Part shown: one piece after another, positions 36,270 to 48,501 of the stretch
Numbering within the stretch: the stretch's first letter is position 1
Layout: each line of letters opens with the position of its first letter
Assembly (NCBI RefSeq): GCF_030272615.1
Contig: NC_081414.1
Span: forward strand, 809,571,069-809,635,068
Length of the DNA: 64,000 nt
DNA from: Cryptomeria japonica
Lineage: Eukaryota; Streptophyta; Pinopsida; Cupressales; Cupressaceae
Reading direction: 5' to 3'
Notes under the pieces: generated by a model
Databases searched by the model: none
The model's input: the letters and a program-made list of their open reading frames with translations, nothing else
What the model was told of the DNA's origin: nothing
Made by a program: the position numbers and the translations under genes

Positions 36270-38023
36270 ATGTCGGACTTTTATTTGCAAAATGTTCATG
36301 CTTATGATGATTATTATGAGTATAGCCAAGATGAATTAGATGAAGCTTTAGATGAGTTTTTGAACCCTAAAGATGCCAAACCTTCATTTACCAAAAACTC
36401 GTAAACCTTGTTACTATGCCATTTCGTTGTGATGAGAAAGATAAGTTGAATGAGTCCTCTCAAGGGTACATTCCTATCAACTCTTCCACTAAATCTAGTA
36501 ACATGGTTGTTTTCAACAATCCCCTCTATGAGGAGATGTCTCCTTTTGAATCAAAAGATAAACCTTTTAATAGATATGATCATGCTTTGTTGGATGATGC
36601 TCTTGATGACTTTGTGGCTTTATCGAAATCTCTAAACAAGAACAAGACTTCTAAATTGGTTAACATGATAAACTTGAATGAGCATAAAAAGCCTCTCTTT
36701 GAAGTCCAAGGTGCTTATCCTTCTCCCACCTTTCAAGTTCCTAAATCACCTCTCCTTACTGTCCAAGGAGGGTATGATCATGATTCCTTTCGTACTCCGA
36801 ATAAACCAATCATCACTGTGCAAGGAAGAAAACCTATAAGTCCTTATAGTTATGCCAAGCAAATAACTAGAGAGAGTTATCATGTGGTTGCCCATACTTA
36901 TCATACCAGAAATAATAGGCAGCCTAGTCCTCCTCCTGTTAATCCAGTTTCTCTTCCGAATCCTCAACCAATTCTTTCGCAAGCTCCACGTATTTCACAA
37001 GTTCTTAGTAAGGAATATGATCTCATAGAACAACTTAAAGTTACCCCTGCTAAGATATCCCTTTGGGATTTGATTCAAACTTCTTCCACTCATCATGGAA
37101 TGTTACAAGATGCCTTGAAAGATTTGAATGTTCCTCCACTGAATACATCTAGTAATATAGCATCTTTGGTTAACTCTGTGATGAATCCTAAAGCCCAAAT
37201 TGTGTTTACCCAAGATGAATTGCCTACTAGTGAAATTCAACATCAATATGATCCCTTGATGATTGTGGTTATCATGAAAGACACTGCGATAAGACGAACA
37301 CTAGTAGATAATGGCTCTGGTCTCAATGTGTATAGCATTAATCTTTTGCATAAGATGAATGTGGATACATCTCTAATTGAGCCGGACCCTCGTCCTATTC
37401 GAGGCTTTGATAATGTGGCTAAAATTTCATTAGGTACTATCACCTTACCCATCACAGTGGGGCCTGTTACTTTGCCTACTCCTATCCATGTTATGTCGGG
37501 AAATTTAACATACAACTTGTTATTAGGGAGACCGTGGATTCACAGTATGCAAGCTGTTCCCTCTACATTGCACAGACAAGTTAAGTTTATCTATAACAAT
37601 AAGACATATACCTTGATAGGTGATACTAATTTTCAAGCTTGTTTGCAAACATCTACTTCCAAGGGGGGTTCTTCTAAGCCGTCCTCATCTAGTGATGACT
37701 CTTTAAACAAGATACCTATCGATGAGTCCTTGCTCTCTGATGATCAAAATTCTTTGGATGAGTCTGGATCTCCTGAAGAAGACTCTTCTGGACTTGAAAC
37801 TACACATAAGAAGGATTTTGATCCTGAGAAGGTTCTCGCAGACGATGATTGGGGATCCCTTGATTTTAATCCCACCTTTGTAGGTGAATATAAGGTTCCT
37901 TCTAGAGAGCTTAAAGTTGAAAAGAAGGAAGAAGCTAAAAATCAATCAACATTACCTGAACCTATGAGTAATAATTTTGTGGCCGCTTCTCAAACTTCTT
38001 CTCCCCGCACCTCTAATTCCTGA
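36270..38023 (+). CDS. Tat leader peptide and protease ORF; no recognisable gag
   Basis: A 44-codon reading frame (36270-36404, MSDFYLQNVHAYDDYYEYSQ) is followed by a 535-codon ORF from 36416. The first ~190 residues have repeated VQG motifs (LFEVQGAYPSP, LLTVQGGYD, IITVQGRKP) and are otherwise low in known signatures. From about residue 270 a retropepsin-like domain follows, with TLVDNGSGLNVYSI as the catalytic loop and LLGRPWIHSM near its end. This protease would cut the polyprotein. A retrotransposon gag domain and CCHC knuckle, expected here, are missing. The end overlaps the next frame by 47 nt in the +1 frame, by a frameshift signal or an indel. Confidence 0.8.
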
Positions 38024-41000
38024 AGAGTTTGAGTCTTTGTCTTATGAAAAACCGCCTTCTCTGTCGGAAATGGCTGATTGTTATGGTCGTGGTTTTCGCA
38101 TTTTTGCTAAGCATGGGTATCATGGAAATGGTTGTGGCGCTCACGAACAAGGAATAAAGGTTCCTCTAGAGAATAATCTTCACAACCATGCCTTTGGACT
38201 TGGCTATAATCCCTGTAAGCACACTAAAGCTTCTAAGAGACCATGTATTAGTGTTAATACTATTTCTACATCTCTATCAATGCAACACCCCGAGTATATT
38301 GATGAAGATCCTTCATGTGCTTGTGCTTTTGATGTTTTCCCTACCAATGATGCTTTAGCTGAATTTTTAGGAGCATATGATACTCTTCCTCATTATCATC
38401 ACAATAGGGGACTCCCTTATTGTTTGAACACTGAAGCCTATTTTGGAAAAGAGATTGATAATGATGAGATTGTGAAAGAATTCCCTCAGTTAAAGGATAC
38501 TCCTCAACAAAGTAATCTTCTCATAAGTGACACCACTAATGTTAAGATGGATCCTTGCAATGAAGAAAAAGTTATTAAAATTGGAAAATGTTTGGATGAA
38601 GAGGAACAAAAACAATATGAAGATTTATTGCATGAATTCCCCGAGATCTTTGCTTGGACATACTCTGACATGCCTGGTATAGATCCTAAGATTGTTACTC
38701 ATAACATTGTCTTAGTTCCTGATGCTAAGCCCGTGAAACAAAAGATTCGAAAAATGAATCCTAAGGTAGCTCTGCTTGTTAAGGCTGAGATTGAAAAGTT
38801 ATTGGAGGCTAGATTTATCCGCCCTATTGATTATTCCCCATGGATTTCAAATATTGTCGCTGTGGCTAAACCAGATAATAAAATAAGAATGTGTACCGAT
38901 TTCCGAGATTTAAATAAGGCTTCTTTAAAAGATGATTTCCCTCTTCCAAACATTGACATGATAGTTGATTCTACGGCAGGACATGCCTTGTTATCCTTCA
39001 TGGATGGTTTTTCAGGATACAATCAAATTTTCATTAACCCTCAAGATCAATTCAAAACCGCTTTCACCACTTCTTGGGGTACGTTTTGTTGGATAATGAT
39101 GCCTTTCAGACTTAAAAACGCCGGTGCAACTTATCAACGAGCGATGACCCTTATCTTTCACGATTACATGCATAAGATTTTAGAAGACTATGTTGATGAT
39201 GTTTTAGCCAAATCCGTTCTTCGCATAGATCATATTAAGATCCTTCGTCAAATCTTTGAAAGGATTCGTAAATATCACATGCGCTTGAATCCCCGAAAAT
39301 GTGTTTTTGGTGTGGATAGTGGAAAACTATTAGGATTCATAGTTTCGCATCATGGGATTGAGGTGGATACTAAGAAAATAGATGCTATTGTCAACATGCC
39401 ACCTCCTAGAAATGTGTCTCAACTCAAAAGCTTACAAGGAAAGATTCAAGCTATTCGTAGGTTTGTATCTCAACTTGCGGATCGTACTTTTCCTTTCACT
39501 CAACTTCTTAAAAAGAATATCACTTTTCAATGGAATGAGGATTGTCAGCAAGCATTTGAAGATTTAAAAATGTATTTGGCTAATCCTCCTATCCTTCGAC
39601 CGACTGAACCTTCTAAACCCTTCCTTCTTTATACGGCTGCGTCCTCTCATGCTCTTGCAGAATTATTGGCACAACATGATAAAGATGGTAAGGAGTGTCC
39701 GGTTTATTATATAAGTTGTACCTTACTCGATTAGGAGACCCGATATTTTGCGGTGGAAAGACAATGCTTGGCCTTGGTGTTTGCGACTCAAAAATTGAGA
39801 CATTATCTCTTAAACTCAGAAGTCCACGTCATGGTAAAGTTTGATCCGTTGAAGCATCTTTTCTCTAAAACTGATTTATCAGGATGCCTAGCTAAGTGGG
39901 TTATGATGTTAACTGAATTTGACCTTAAATTTGTTTCACAAAGGGCAATTAAAGGGCAAGCGTTGACCGATCACCTAGCTGAGGCCCCTTCACCTTTCTC
40001 CTTCCCTAACCCTAAGTCTTTTCCTGACGACTTCATTCTTTGTACAGAGAAAGATGAAACTTGGGAGTTATATTTTGATGGCTCTAAGTGTCGTACGGGA
40101 TCGGGGGCAGGTGTTGTTCTGATGTCTCCTACAAAGAAGTCTATTCCCTTATCTTATCGTCTCAATTTCCTATGTACCAATAACATTGCTGAGTATGAGG
40201 CTCTTATAGCAGGAATAAAGGCAGCCTTAGCTCTGAATATAAAACACATACATATTTTTGGAGATTCTCAACTGATTATAAGACAAGTAACAAGACTGTA
40301 TCAAGCAAAACAAGACAAGTTATCACAATATAAAGACCTTGCTATCTCTTTGTTACAAAAATTTGATTCTTACACCATAGAACCTGTTCCTCGAAAAGAT
40401 AATCGACATGCGGACACAATGGCATGTGTGGCTTCTCTTGTATCTTTAGAGGACCCTGTGGTTGATCTTAAATTTGTTATTCACAACCTTACTTCTCCAG
40501 CTATTGTAGATGATTCTAGCCTGGTGACATGTTGCGACTTCATAGACTCGGATGAATGGTACTCGCATATCGTAAGATACTTGACTGATGGTACCTTTCC
40601 TGATTCCGCCAATAGGAACACCAGGGCTAGAGTTCACAAGTTGTCTGCTAGGTATATCATTCTTTCTAATGTTCTTTACCGAAGGGGTTATCACGGTCTT
40701 CTCCTTCACTGTCTTAACAAATCAGAAATCCCTATTGCTCTTGAAGAGGCGCATTCAGGTGCCTGTGGGGGGCATTTTGGAGGTAAATCCTTGGTTCAAA
40801 GATTACTTCGTATGGGATATTATTGGCAAACTATGCAGCAAGATTCTTTTTCATTTGTTAAGAAATGTCACCAATGCCAACAACACAATAATTTGATTCA
40901 TGCTTCTGCCCAAGAACTCCGTTCTCAGGTAGCTTCTTGGCCTTTCTCTGCATGGGGGTTGGATCTCATCGGTAAAATCTCTCCTCCTTCATCTCAAGGA

Positions 41001-41816
41001 CATGTTTTCATTATAACCGCAACAGATTGCTTTACAAAGTGGGTAGAAGCTGTTCCTCTTCGCTCCACTACAGCTGAAGTGATTTGTCGATTTCTTCTAG
41101 AAAACATTATTTCTCGATTTGGGATACCTTCCACTATAATCTTTGATAATGGGACATCATTTAAGAATAAAGACGTGAAGCAATTCCTCAAGAAATATCA
41201 TATCAAACATCGATTTTCTACACCATACTATCCTCAATCGAATGGTCAAGCCGAATCATCCAATAAAATAATCGAACAAATTCTTCGCAAAACCGTGAAT
41301 AAGCATGGTAAGGATTGGAGTACTCAGCTAATCTATGCTCTTTGGGCCTACCAAACGAGTGTACGAATTGCCATGGGAACTACACCTTATAATCTTGTTT
41401 ATGGTGCTGATGCTATTATGCCTTTAGAATTAGAGATTCCATCACTTAGAGTTTCTCTCAAAGGTATAATAGATGATGACTCCTATAGAAAACAAAGACT
41501 TCAATAGCTTGAGATGCTTGATGAACAGCGTATAAATACTCTTGAGCATATTCAAGCGTATCACAAAACTCTACAACGAAGCTATAATGATAAGGTTATT
41601 CAACGTTCCTTCTCAGTGGGTGACTTAGTGCTCTATGAGAATCAGCGCAATGTGAATGCCTTACCTGAAGAAAAGGGAAAATTCAGTCCTAATTGGCTTG
41701 GACCGTATATCGTTATTGAAGATTATGGATCAGGTGCTTACAAAATAGCGGATGTAGACGGTGCACCTCTTAAAGACCCTATAAACGCTATGCACTTGCG
41801 TAGATACTATGCTTAA
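37977..41816 (+). pseudogene. Tat pol: RT, RNase H, second RNase H, integrase
   Basis: One frame runs from 37977 to 41816 with two TAG stops (39732-39734 and 41505-41507). RT motifs: SPWISNIVAVAKPDNKIRMC, LPNIDMIVD, MDGFSGYNQI and the active site YVDDVLAKS. RNase H follows (LLYTAASSHALAELL; FAVERQCLALVFATQKL). A second, archaeal-type RNase H has WELYFDGSKCRTGSGAGVV, NIAEYEALIAGI and GDSQLII. Integrase has the HHCC region HSGACGGHFGG...CHQCQQ, then D (WGLDLIGKI), D (IIFDNGTSF) and E (YYPQSNGQAESSN), and a GPY-type tail (FSPNWLGPYIV). All catalytic residues remain. Apart from the two stops, the protein looks intact. Confidence 0.95.
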
Positions 41817-42416
41817 TTCCTCATTCCTGATCATTTATCTATTTCCTTTCTCATTTCCTCAAAATTGGATAATATGTTAGCATATCTTTGTTAGAGCAAA
41901 TAGAATTAAATGATGTTTTGTTTAATCTATGTTGCTTCGTTCCTGACAAGCGTGTTTCTTTACTTTATGATTTGTCTTGAATTCATTTATGTAAATTACA
42001 AAAGATTTACATTTTCATTATGTTGACATATTAAATAATGTTTTTATGTGTTAAGTTGAATCATGTCATGTTGTGTTTAAATTCAAATTAAATCACATTG
42101 GTTATATGATTCGTAGGCTTAATACATACTTTCTTCCTTATCATCAATATAGTACTTGATCAAATATTTTAATTAAGTCACACATGTATCAATTTAATCA
42201 TGGAGCATTGAGAAATCAATCACATGGAAATTAAATTCGGAACATACATGTACATCTACCAAATGTATTAACTTTAATCACAATACACATTGTTTAGGCA
42301 TTAAAGATAACACGTTTGAAACAAAGAAGCATGTATATATATATATATATATGTGGATCAATATACAAAGGTAGGTCACTACACGTCCAAAATGTGACCT
42401 ACCCTACATCATAAGA
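41817..42416 (+). other. Non-coding spacer in the Tat element
   Basis: AT-rich sequence between the integrase stop and the antisense gene. It includes a (TA)n microsatellite at 42332-42352. No gene seen. Confidence 0.6.
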
Positions 42417-44910
42417 TCATCTCCTATCCCTAGGGCTGGTGGCTGGAGAGTGACGACTAGATGCTCCCTCCTGATCCGGCTGTGCAGGTGGACCCATGGG
42501 GGTATACCGTGATATAGATCGTGAATGGCTCAGAAAGGAACTCCTACGATCCCTATCCATAAGGATAGCGCGATACGAGGTAGCCTCGGCCTGAGCTGCT
42601 GCTAGATCACGCTGTGCTCGCTGAAGGTCCTTTGATAGAGCCCGCTCTCTCTCCCTCCATATCTCTACCTGTACTCGAATGGGGAAAACAAATCATCATG
42701 CCGACCCGCGTTCCCTTGAGGTCTATAAGCAACCTGTGAGGAACTAGGGATCTGCGCTGTCGTAGAGATATCTGTCACTGCTTGCTGGATCAAGGAGCGC
42801 CACTCCTGCACATTAGCTGTAGCAGTAGAACAGATTTTGTGTTAGTTCCATTTTATATCATCAAAACATTAATCAATCAATATAAACCTACTATACCTGG
42901 ATCTCCCTCACGCCAGTAGGGATCGTGATATGGTAACATCTGTGACTGGGAACTACTAGGCTCCCCACGCTCGAGCGATCTGTGTGCGATAGGTGCAGGT
43001 CTCTGTAGCGCCTTATGTTCCCCCTTTTGGGGAATAACGGGAGGATCTAAGGCTACGGTATCATCCCCTGAATGGTGAGGAGCTGCATCTGACTCCTCCT
43101 CATCATCTCTATCCTCATCTGCATCCTCATCCTCGTTCTCCTCATCATCATCTCTCTCCTCCTCGTCGTCATCCTCGTCCTCCTCCTCCTCGGCACTAGG
43201 CTGATCTCCTATAGGCGGATCAGGACCTCCTACCTCCTCATGATCCTCTCCCTCCTCTGGCTCCTCCGATCTGGATCCCTGATCCTCATCTCGATCTCCA
43301 TGCCTCCATGGACCTGGATGGCCTGTCGGGTGATCTGGTGGAAAGATAGGCCCTGGGTATGATCTCATAAACCAGGAATGATACCTGCGCTGTGCCCCGG
43401 GGTCTGCAGCATAATCAGTGACCACATCCTGATCGGACCCCTCTATATCTGTGATCTCGATATCATCTATCGTGGGTCTCGCTACTGCTCTGGGTCTAGG
43501 AAGGACTCGTGAGTGTCGAGTGTAGATGGGCACATCGGCTGGAACACACTGCTCTAGCCCAAACTGCATCCGTACTCGGTCAAAGTAGAATGGGACTATG
43601 ATGTGTGGATATCGCCCTCTCAGTAGGCGGTTCCTCTGTAGGCATGCTAACTGTCTCTCCATCCCATCCCATCTGTGCATCCGCAAATATGGTTTCCACA
43701 CAGTCACCTCAGCTATCAATCTGTCAACTATCACTCTCCAATACAATAGATCTCCAAATCTCCACTCGCTGGTAAGTGGATAAGCAAATACCCTAGGTCG
43801 CTCGCTAGCCGTACTCATCAGATAGCCGACAGGCCTGGTGCATGTAAAGTGCTCAAATATCCACACCTGCAGAAGTGTGCATGTCATCAAGCTGCAACCC
43901 TATCTGAAAACATACTCCTCGAGGTCATGATAGAGATGTGCAAGCATACTCTGACCCCAGGCATATACTCTCCTGTGTCTCTCCATAGCCCTGATGCACC
44001 ATGTGAGACCCCCATGCATGTGTGTACCTCACCCATTAGGGCAGACGGCTAGTGCAATGATGGCTATCATAAGACGTCTCATGAGGGGCACCTCTCCTAT
44101 AGGATGTAAGAGCCAGCTGACCATGATACGACCTCTCGTCTCACTCGGCATGACTCTCCCTATGCAATATACCTGCTCCCTCTGATGATCCTCTACTGAC
44201 CAATCGATCGCATATGTCACGGTAGCTCCTCTGATCGGTAGGCAAAGAATGCGGTACACATCCTCAAGTGTCACCGTCATCTCCCCTACTGGAAGCTGGA
44301 ACGTGCATGTGTCAGGATCCCATCGCTCCATGAGTGCCATCAGCATCGCGGGATGAAATCGGATGGCCGGCATAAGAATCATAGACCACAAACCTACTAT
44401 CGACAATGTGTCTCTCTCTGCCTGCGTAAGTCAGGGAATCTGATCACGCAAACTGCGAAGAATCTGCCCCGCCATGTGCTCTCTCATGTACGGGAGACCC
44501 TGCATCACAAAAACATAACTATAATCAGTACTCAATCATCAAAAATCATTCATACAAACTGTCAAACATCGTATGCTAACCCTGGCATTTCTCGCCAAGT
44601 CCTGATTGGGACCATGGCACCCTGTCAGGGACCATGGCGCCCTGAAGGGACCATGGCGCCCTGTCAGGGACCATGGCGCCCTGAAGGGACCATGGCGCCC
44701 CACAGGGAGCATGGCGCCCCACAGGGACCATGGCACCCTGTGTGGGACCCACGGTCGGGTTCTAGGGCCCGCAAACGATCACAGAAAGTCAAATGCAGAA
44801 AATCAAAAGTCAAAGTTCAGTCAACTCACCTCGTCCAGTGGCTCGTCGTCAATCACGGCCTGTCGCATGATCTCAATCCTTGTGGGATTCTCTGGTCATC
44901 GTGAAGGCAT
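42417..44910 (-). pseudogene. Antisense plant mobile domain gene with introns
   Basis: A split gene lies opposite to the Tat element's own genes. Exon 1 (44910-44830) starts ATG and ends DDEPLDE at a GTGAGT donor. Exon 2 (44499-42897) opens after TGCAG with GLPYMREHMAGQILRSL and carries plant mobile domain text: FHPAMLMALMERWDPDT, TVTLEDVYRILCLPI, then LLQVWIFEHFTCTRP. It ends in an acidic region rich in E and D. Exon 3 (42816-42417) adds VQEWRSLIQQAV and a coiled coil, after a 1-nt frame slip near 42675. Frames join correctly at both introns. In-frame stops occur near 44898, 44429, 44030 and 43900. Plant mobile domain proteins act in silencing and development and recur in transposons. Here the gene is probably a captured passenger. 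Confidence 0.8.
44608..44750. repeat. 19-20-bp tandem repeat in the antisense intron
   Basis: Seven units of GGGACCATGGCGCCCTG(T/A) plus 2-3 bases start at 44608, 44628, 44647, 44667, 44686, 44705 and 44724. Units meet in palindromes such as CCCTGTCAGGG. The array sits in intron 1 of the antisense gene. Confidence 0.92.
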
Positions 44911-45474
44911 GATGATGGCTATGTGGGCTCCGCTGCAATGAACAATACTCAGAATCAACAAAGTGACAAGTGCAAATGTCACTTTCAAAGGTATATACTT
45001 TCATTCTTTTACATTTACTTTCAAAACCCTAATTTTCCTCTATCACTCATTTCATCATAACTTGAGTTTGGGAGATGCGATTTTCGAACCGTTTGTTGCG
45101 TAGGAATCGTATTTTCGCTCCCCTACTCTTGGGATGTTCCAAAAAGTGCTCTGATGAAACCTTTTCAGTGAACATCCCTCATCAATACTCTCTTACACAA
45201 TTTGTCGTAAGTAAACATGTTACCCTGTTTCACCTCCCTAATAAGCAAGCCGAAACAGGGGGGGCATATAGCTACTCGCAAATTTCATCACCTTCCTTAG
45301 TAAGCATTAGGTGATTTTGTGATCTAACGTGTGTTTTGTAGGGTGCGGTTCCCAACTGTGTACTGCAGATATCGCTGGGGGCTTCGTCCGACAACTTATG
45401 GATATATCCTTTTTCAAATGATGTTTACTTTTTGTACTTTAGCTTGCATATGCACGTAGTACTCATATGACCGC
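44911..45474. other. Spacer upstream of the antisense gene, before the 3' LTR
   Basis: This stretch would hold the promoter of the antisense gene. The ORF at 45075-45314 has no recognised motif. I see no convincing TATA box on the minus strand. Confidence 0.4.
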
Positions 45475-45490
45475 TAAAGTGGGGGCTAAA
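45475..45490 (+). other. Polypurine tract of the Tat element
   Basis: AAAGTGGGGGCTAAA adjoins the 3' LTR start at 45491 and would prime plus-strand synthesis. Confidence 0.75.
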
Positions 45491-47150
45491 TGTAACATCA
45501 TAAATTGTACGCACTTGCTAAAGCAGTACAATTTAACACCTAGTTTAGCACCCGCCTTGGCGCAGTTGCATTTTGCATTACATTTCCCCTTTAGCACTTA
45601 ATTAATCAAATTAATTAGGTCTAAAGGTTCTATTTCATCATTTTCCACATCATAAAGTCGGGCCCTTTCATTAAAGCATGCCCCTTTCATTTTATTCTTC
45701 CAATACATCACTTAATCAAAAACCCTAATTAGGCCCTATTCTGAGCTTGGGGGTTTGATTTCGGGGGTCAAAACATCTCGAAATCACCTGTAACTTCCGG
45801 ATTCTCTCTAAAATCATCATATCTGACGGCCCTGAAAATTTGGTGAAAAGTTGTCGGGACCGTGGCGCCCGGAGTGCACACGGTCCCGGACATTTTTCCC
45901 GAAATTTTAGGAGCGCGATCCAATCATAAAATAAAGCTTAACCCCAAGAAATTGGCGGGATATTCAATCTCTAGGTCGGCCAAAAGTTGGAATTAAGACC
46001 TAGGGTTTCATACATAAGAGCTCTCTTTCTTCATTTGAAGGGATCCAATTTTTGTTTTCAGAAACCTCATATGCAGCGAAAGAGCAGATCTTTGAAGACT
46101 TCAACAACATTCAACATCCCTCTATCAAGCATTTATCAATTCCATTCATCCATTTAGGGCTTGGAAGACATTGAAGAACAATAGGAGATTACCGACTGAA
46201 GATTGGCTTGTACTCCTCCCTTGAGGGTTGGGTATGATTTCATGTTGTTTTCATGTCTTTGCATAAGCTTCAATATCTCATTTATTCATGCTTTAGATCA
46301 CTTTGCATCTTGATTTAGAGCATTTACATTATCATTAACAAGCAATTAGGGTTTACTTTCTAGGTTGCTCTAGTTTGCTTACTTGCATTTTAGATCTTGC
46401 ACACACACAAGGTCTGCACACACATTACTTTTACAATACAACTTGGCTATTCGTGGAGGTGGAAATCACCGAAGCGGGGGTTTGACTAAGGCAAAACCCT
46501 ATATAGCCGCCCAAAACACCTTTTTCAGATATAAGTGCAGGTTTCGAGACTCGGACGATGCCGCAGGTTGCAGATCCGGAAAAAGCAGGCCGAGACAACA
46601 CCCCACACCAAATTGCAGAGCAGAATACCAGGACAGGGGCGTGGGGCACCCTGGTCCTGTCAGGATAGGGGCGCTGGGCACCCTGGACCCTGGGACAGAG
46701 GCGCTGGGCGCCATGGTCCTCCTGACAGACAACATTTTAGACAGTTTTCCAGAGTGCAAAACAGTGGTTTCAGGTGCAGTTTCAGGTGCAGAATCAGGAT
46801 AGTGGCGCCCGCGCCCCCATCCCGAACATTTCCACTCAGATTTTGACTCCGGGTATGCATTTGCATTCTTGTCTTATCTTTGTATTTACAGCTTTCCATT
46901 GTTTAAGTTCAATTCTGCAATCTTGTTATTAGTTCATACTTGCATTTTAGGGTTAGGAATTGGACTTGCATAATCTTACCTTTCAATTACAACAAAGGAA
47001 TAGAAACCCTAATAGGTAGCCCGTGGCTCTCTCTTTCACAAAAAGAAGTAGTCAATTGTGTGATACCTCTAGACTCTTTCGTATTCCGTAATGTGTGACA
47101 AGAGGTAGGATTAGGACATGATAACCTAGTCTCGCTTTTTCCCTCACACA
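45491..47150 (+). repeat. 3' LTR of the Tat element
   Basis: 1,660 bp, the same length as the 5' LTR. I counted roughly thirty differences by eye, nearly all transitions, many clustered at 46555-46725. Confidence 0.95.
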
Positions 47151-47364
47151 GTTCTTTTCTAAAGGTGTAACGTGTAGTCACATGTTGGCTTGATTAGATC
47201 CAAAAAGATAAGTGCAGATCACCAAAACAATAGCAAAATGATGTGTCCATGTTGGCCCAATCAGTAAGAACTTGATTCAATGCACCATAATCACCGAAAA
47301 GCTTCCAAACCCAAGAATGCTATGTCCTTCTTGATATACCAATTAATCAGCTACTAGATAATAT
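47151..47364 (-). repeat. 5' LTR of element B, piece 2
   Basis: After the duplicated GTTCT, AAGGTGTAACGTGTAGTCAC matches 28365-28384 of B's left LTR. The match runs to AATAT at 47360-47364, where element C is inserted. Confidence 0.9.
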
Positions 47365-48501
47365 TGTTAGGCCCAATATGAAAAGCTAATGTACTGAGAG
47401 GGGAGGGGTGAATCAATACTTCAAAACTTTTCTTCAACAATATCTTTATTGTTATGCATAAACTGAATAGTGCAGTAACATAACATAAAGCTAAAACAAA
47501 TGAATAACAATCATACATGATTCACTGCATAACACTTATATTTTGGTTACACAGAAACTCTTGGTTAGAGAGAAAAACTATGGTGGGGATGGCACCCACA
47601 ACTTCACTATTGCAATAATGAAGGATGCTCGGTTAGAGCTACATGTTTAGCTATTTCTGATAGCTTACCCTGTTAGAAGTATCAAGATCTGTTAGATCTA
47701 CCTTGCTAAAGGATTTTACAACACTTAATCTAAATGTTGCACCTGGTTAGAGGCTTTCCAATTTATAGACTTGATTAGAGTCTTTTACCCTGTTAAAGGT
47801 TTCTCTATAACTCAAATTATTACAATGAAATCATTACAAATATCTGCAACTTTACATCTGAAATGTTATACCAGATTCTATATGCTCAAATAAGATTACC
47901 TTGCTTATAGCATACCTCCGTAACCCATATAGTAACTTGGTAAACCCTTCTATTTACTCTATTCTTTGACTGTTCTCTGAAAACCTTCTCGGTGACCTGT
48001 ATGTCTCTGTAACAGTCTTCATACACTCATGCACACACATGTTTAATCCTTAACTCATGCTGTATAAAATATCTCTTATGATGGTGATCCGTTCATTGCT
48101 TTGATCTTACAAACATGTTTTATCTAATGAATAACCATGCAAAATATTTCATTGGTTAGATGACCTTGAAATCATACACAATCTTTAAGTACAATTTCCA
48201 ATGTGATAACGGTTCTATGTACCTTGATCTTGTAACAAGTTTCCATATGTATGTCCAGGTTCAATGAATCTGGTAACACGTTTCACTCGGTGTATATCAA
48301 CTTGGTGTGTCATCTTTGCTGCTCGGTAGACATGAAAAGATACTCGGTAGACAGCTCGGTGCTTACTGGGCTCTGTGACTAGTTTCTTCTATTACCGATT
48401 GTGCTGTGCATACCGACTGAATATTTCAGTAGAGTTAACCGACTAGAGTATATAGAATAACTTTGAACATAAGACTAATGGAATCTTAGTAAGTAGTAAC
48501 A
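47365..48501 (-). repeat. 3' LTR of element C
   Basis: 1,137 bp; near its outer end reads GTACTGAGAGGGGAGGGGTG. Very similar to 54167-55306 with scattered substitutions. Confidence 0.92.

Larger units (their letters stand above)
34438..47150 (+). mobile_element. Ty3/gypsy Tat-lineage element with an antisense gene (12.7 kb)
   Basis: Two 1,660-bp LTRs (34438-36097, 45491-47150) start TGTAAC and end CTCACACA. The target duplication GTTCT is perfect (34433-34437, 47151-47155). The interior has a protease ORF, pol with RT, RNase H, a second archaeal-type RNase H and integrase, then an antisense plant mobile domain gene before the 3' LTR. The dual RNase H and chromodomain-less integrase place it in the Tat group. 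LTRs differ at only about 2 percent by eye, so this is the youngest large insertion here. It lies in the 5' LTR of element B. Two nonsense codons in pol make the copy itself inactive. Confidence 0.95.

Noticed and set aside
42332-42352. (TA)n tract as a promoter TATA box
   Set aside because: A plain dinucleotide repeat downstream of both converging genes.
44353-44941. Plus-strand ORFs rich in repeated GPWRP motifs
   Set aside because: They are translations of the GGGACCATGGCGCC tandem array and overlap the well supported antisense gene.
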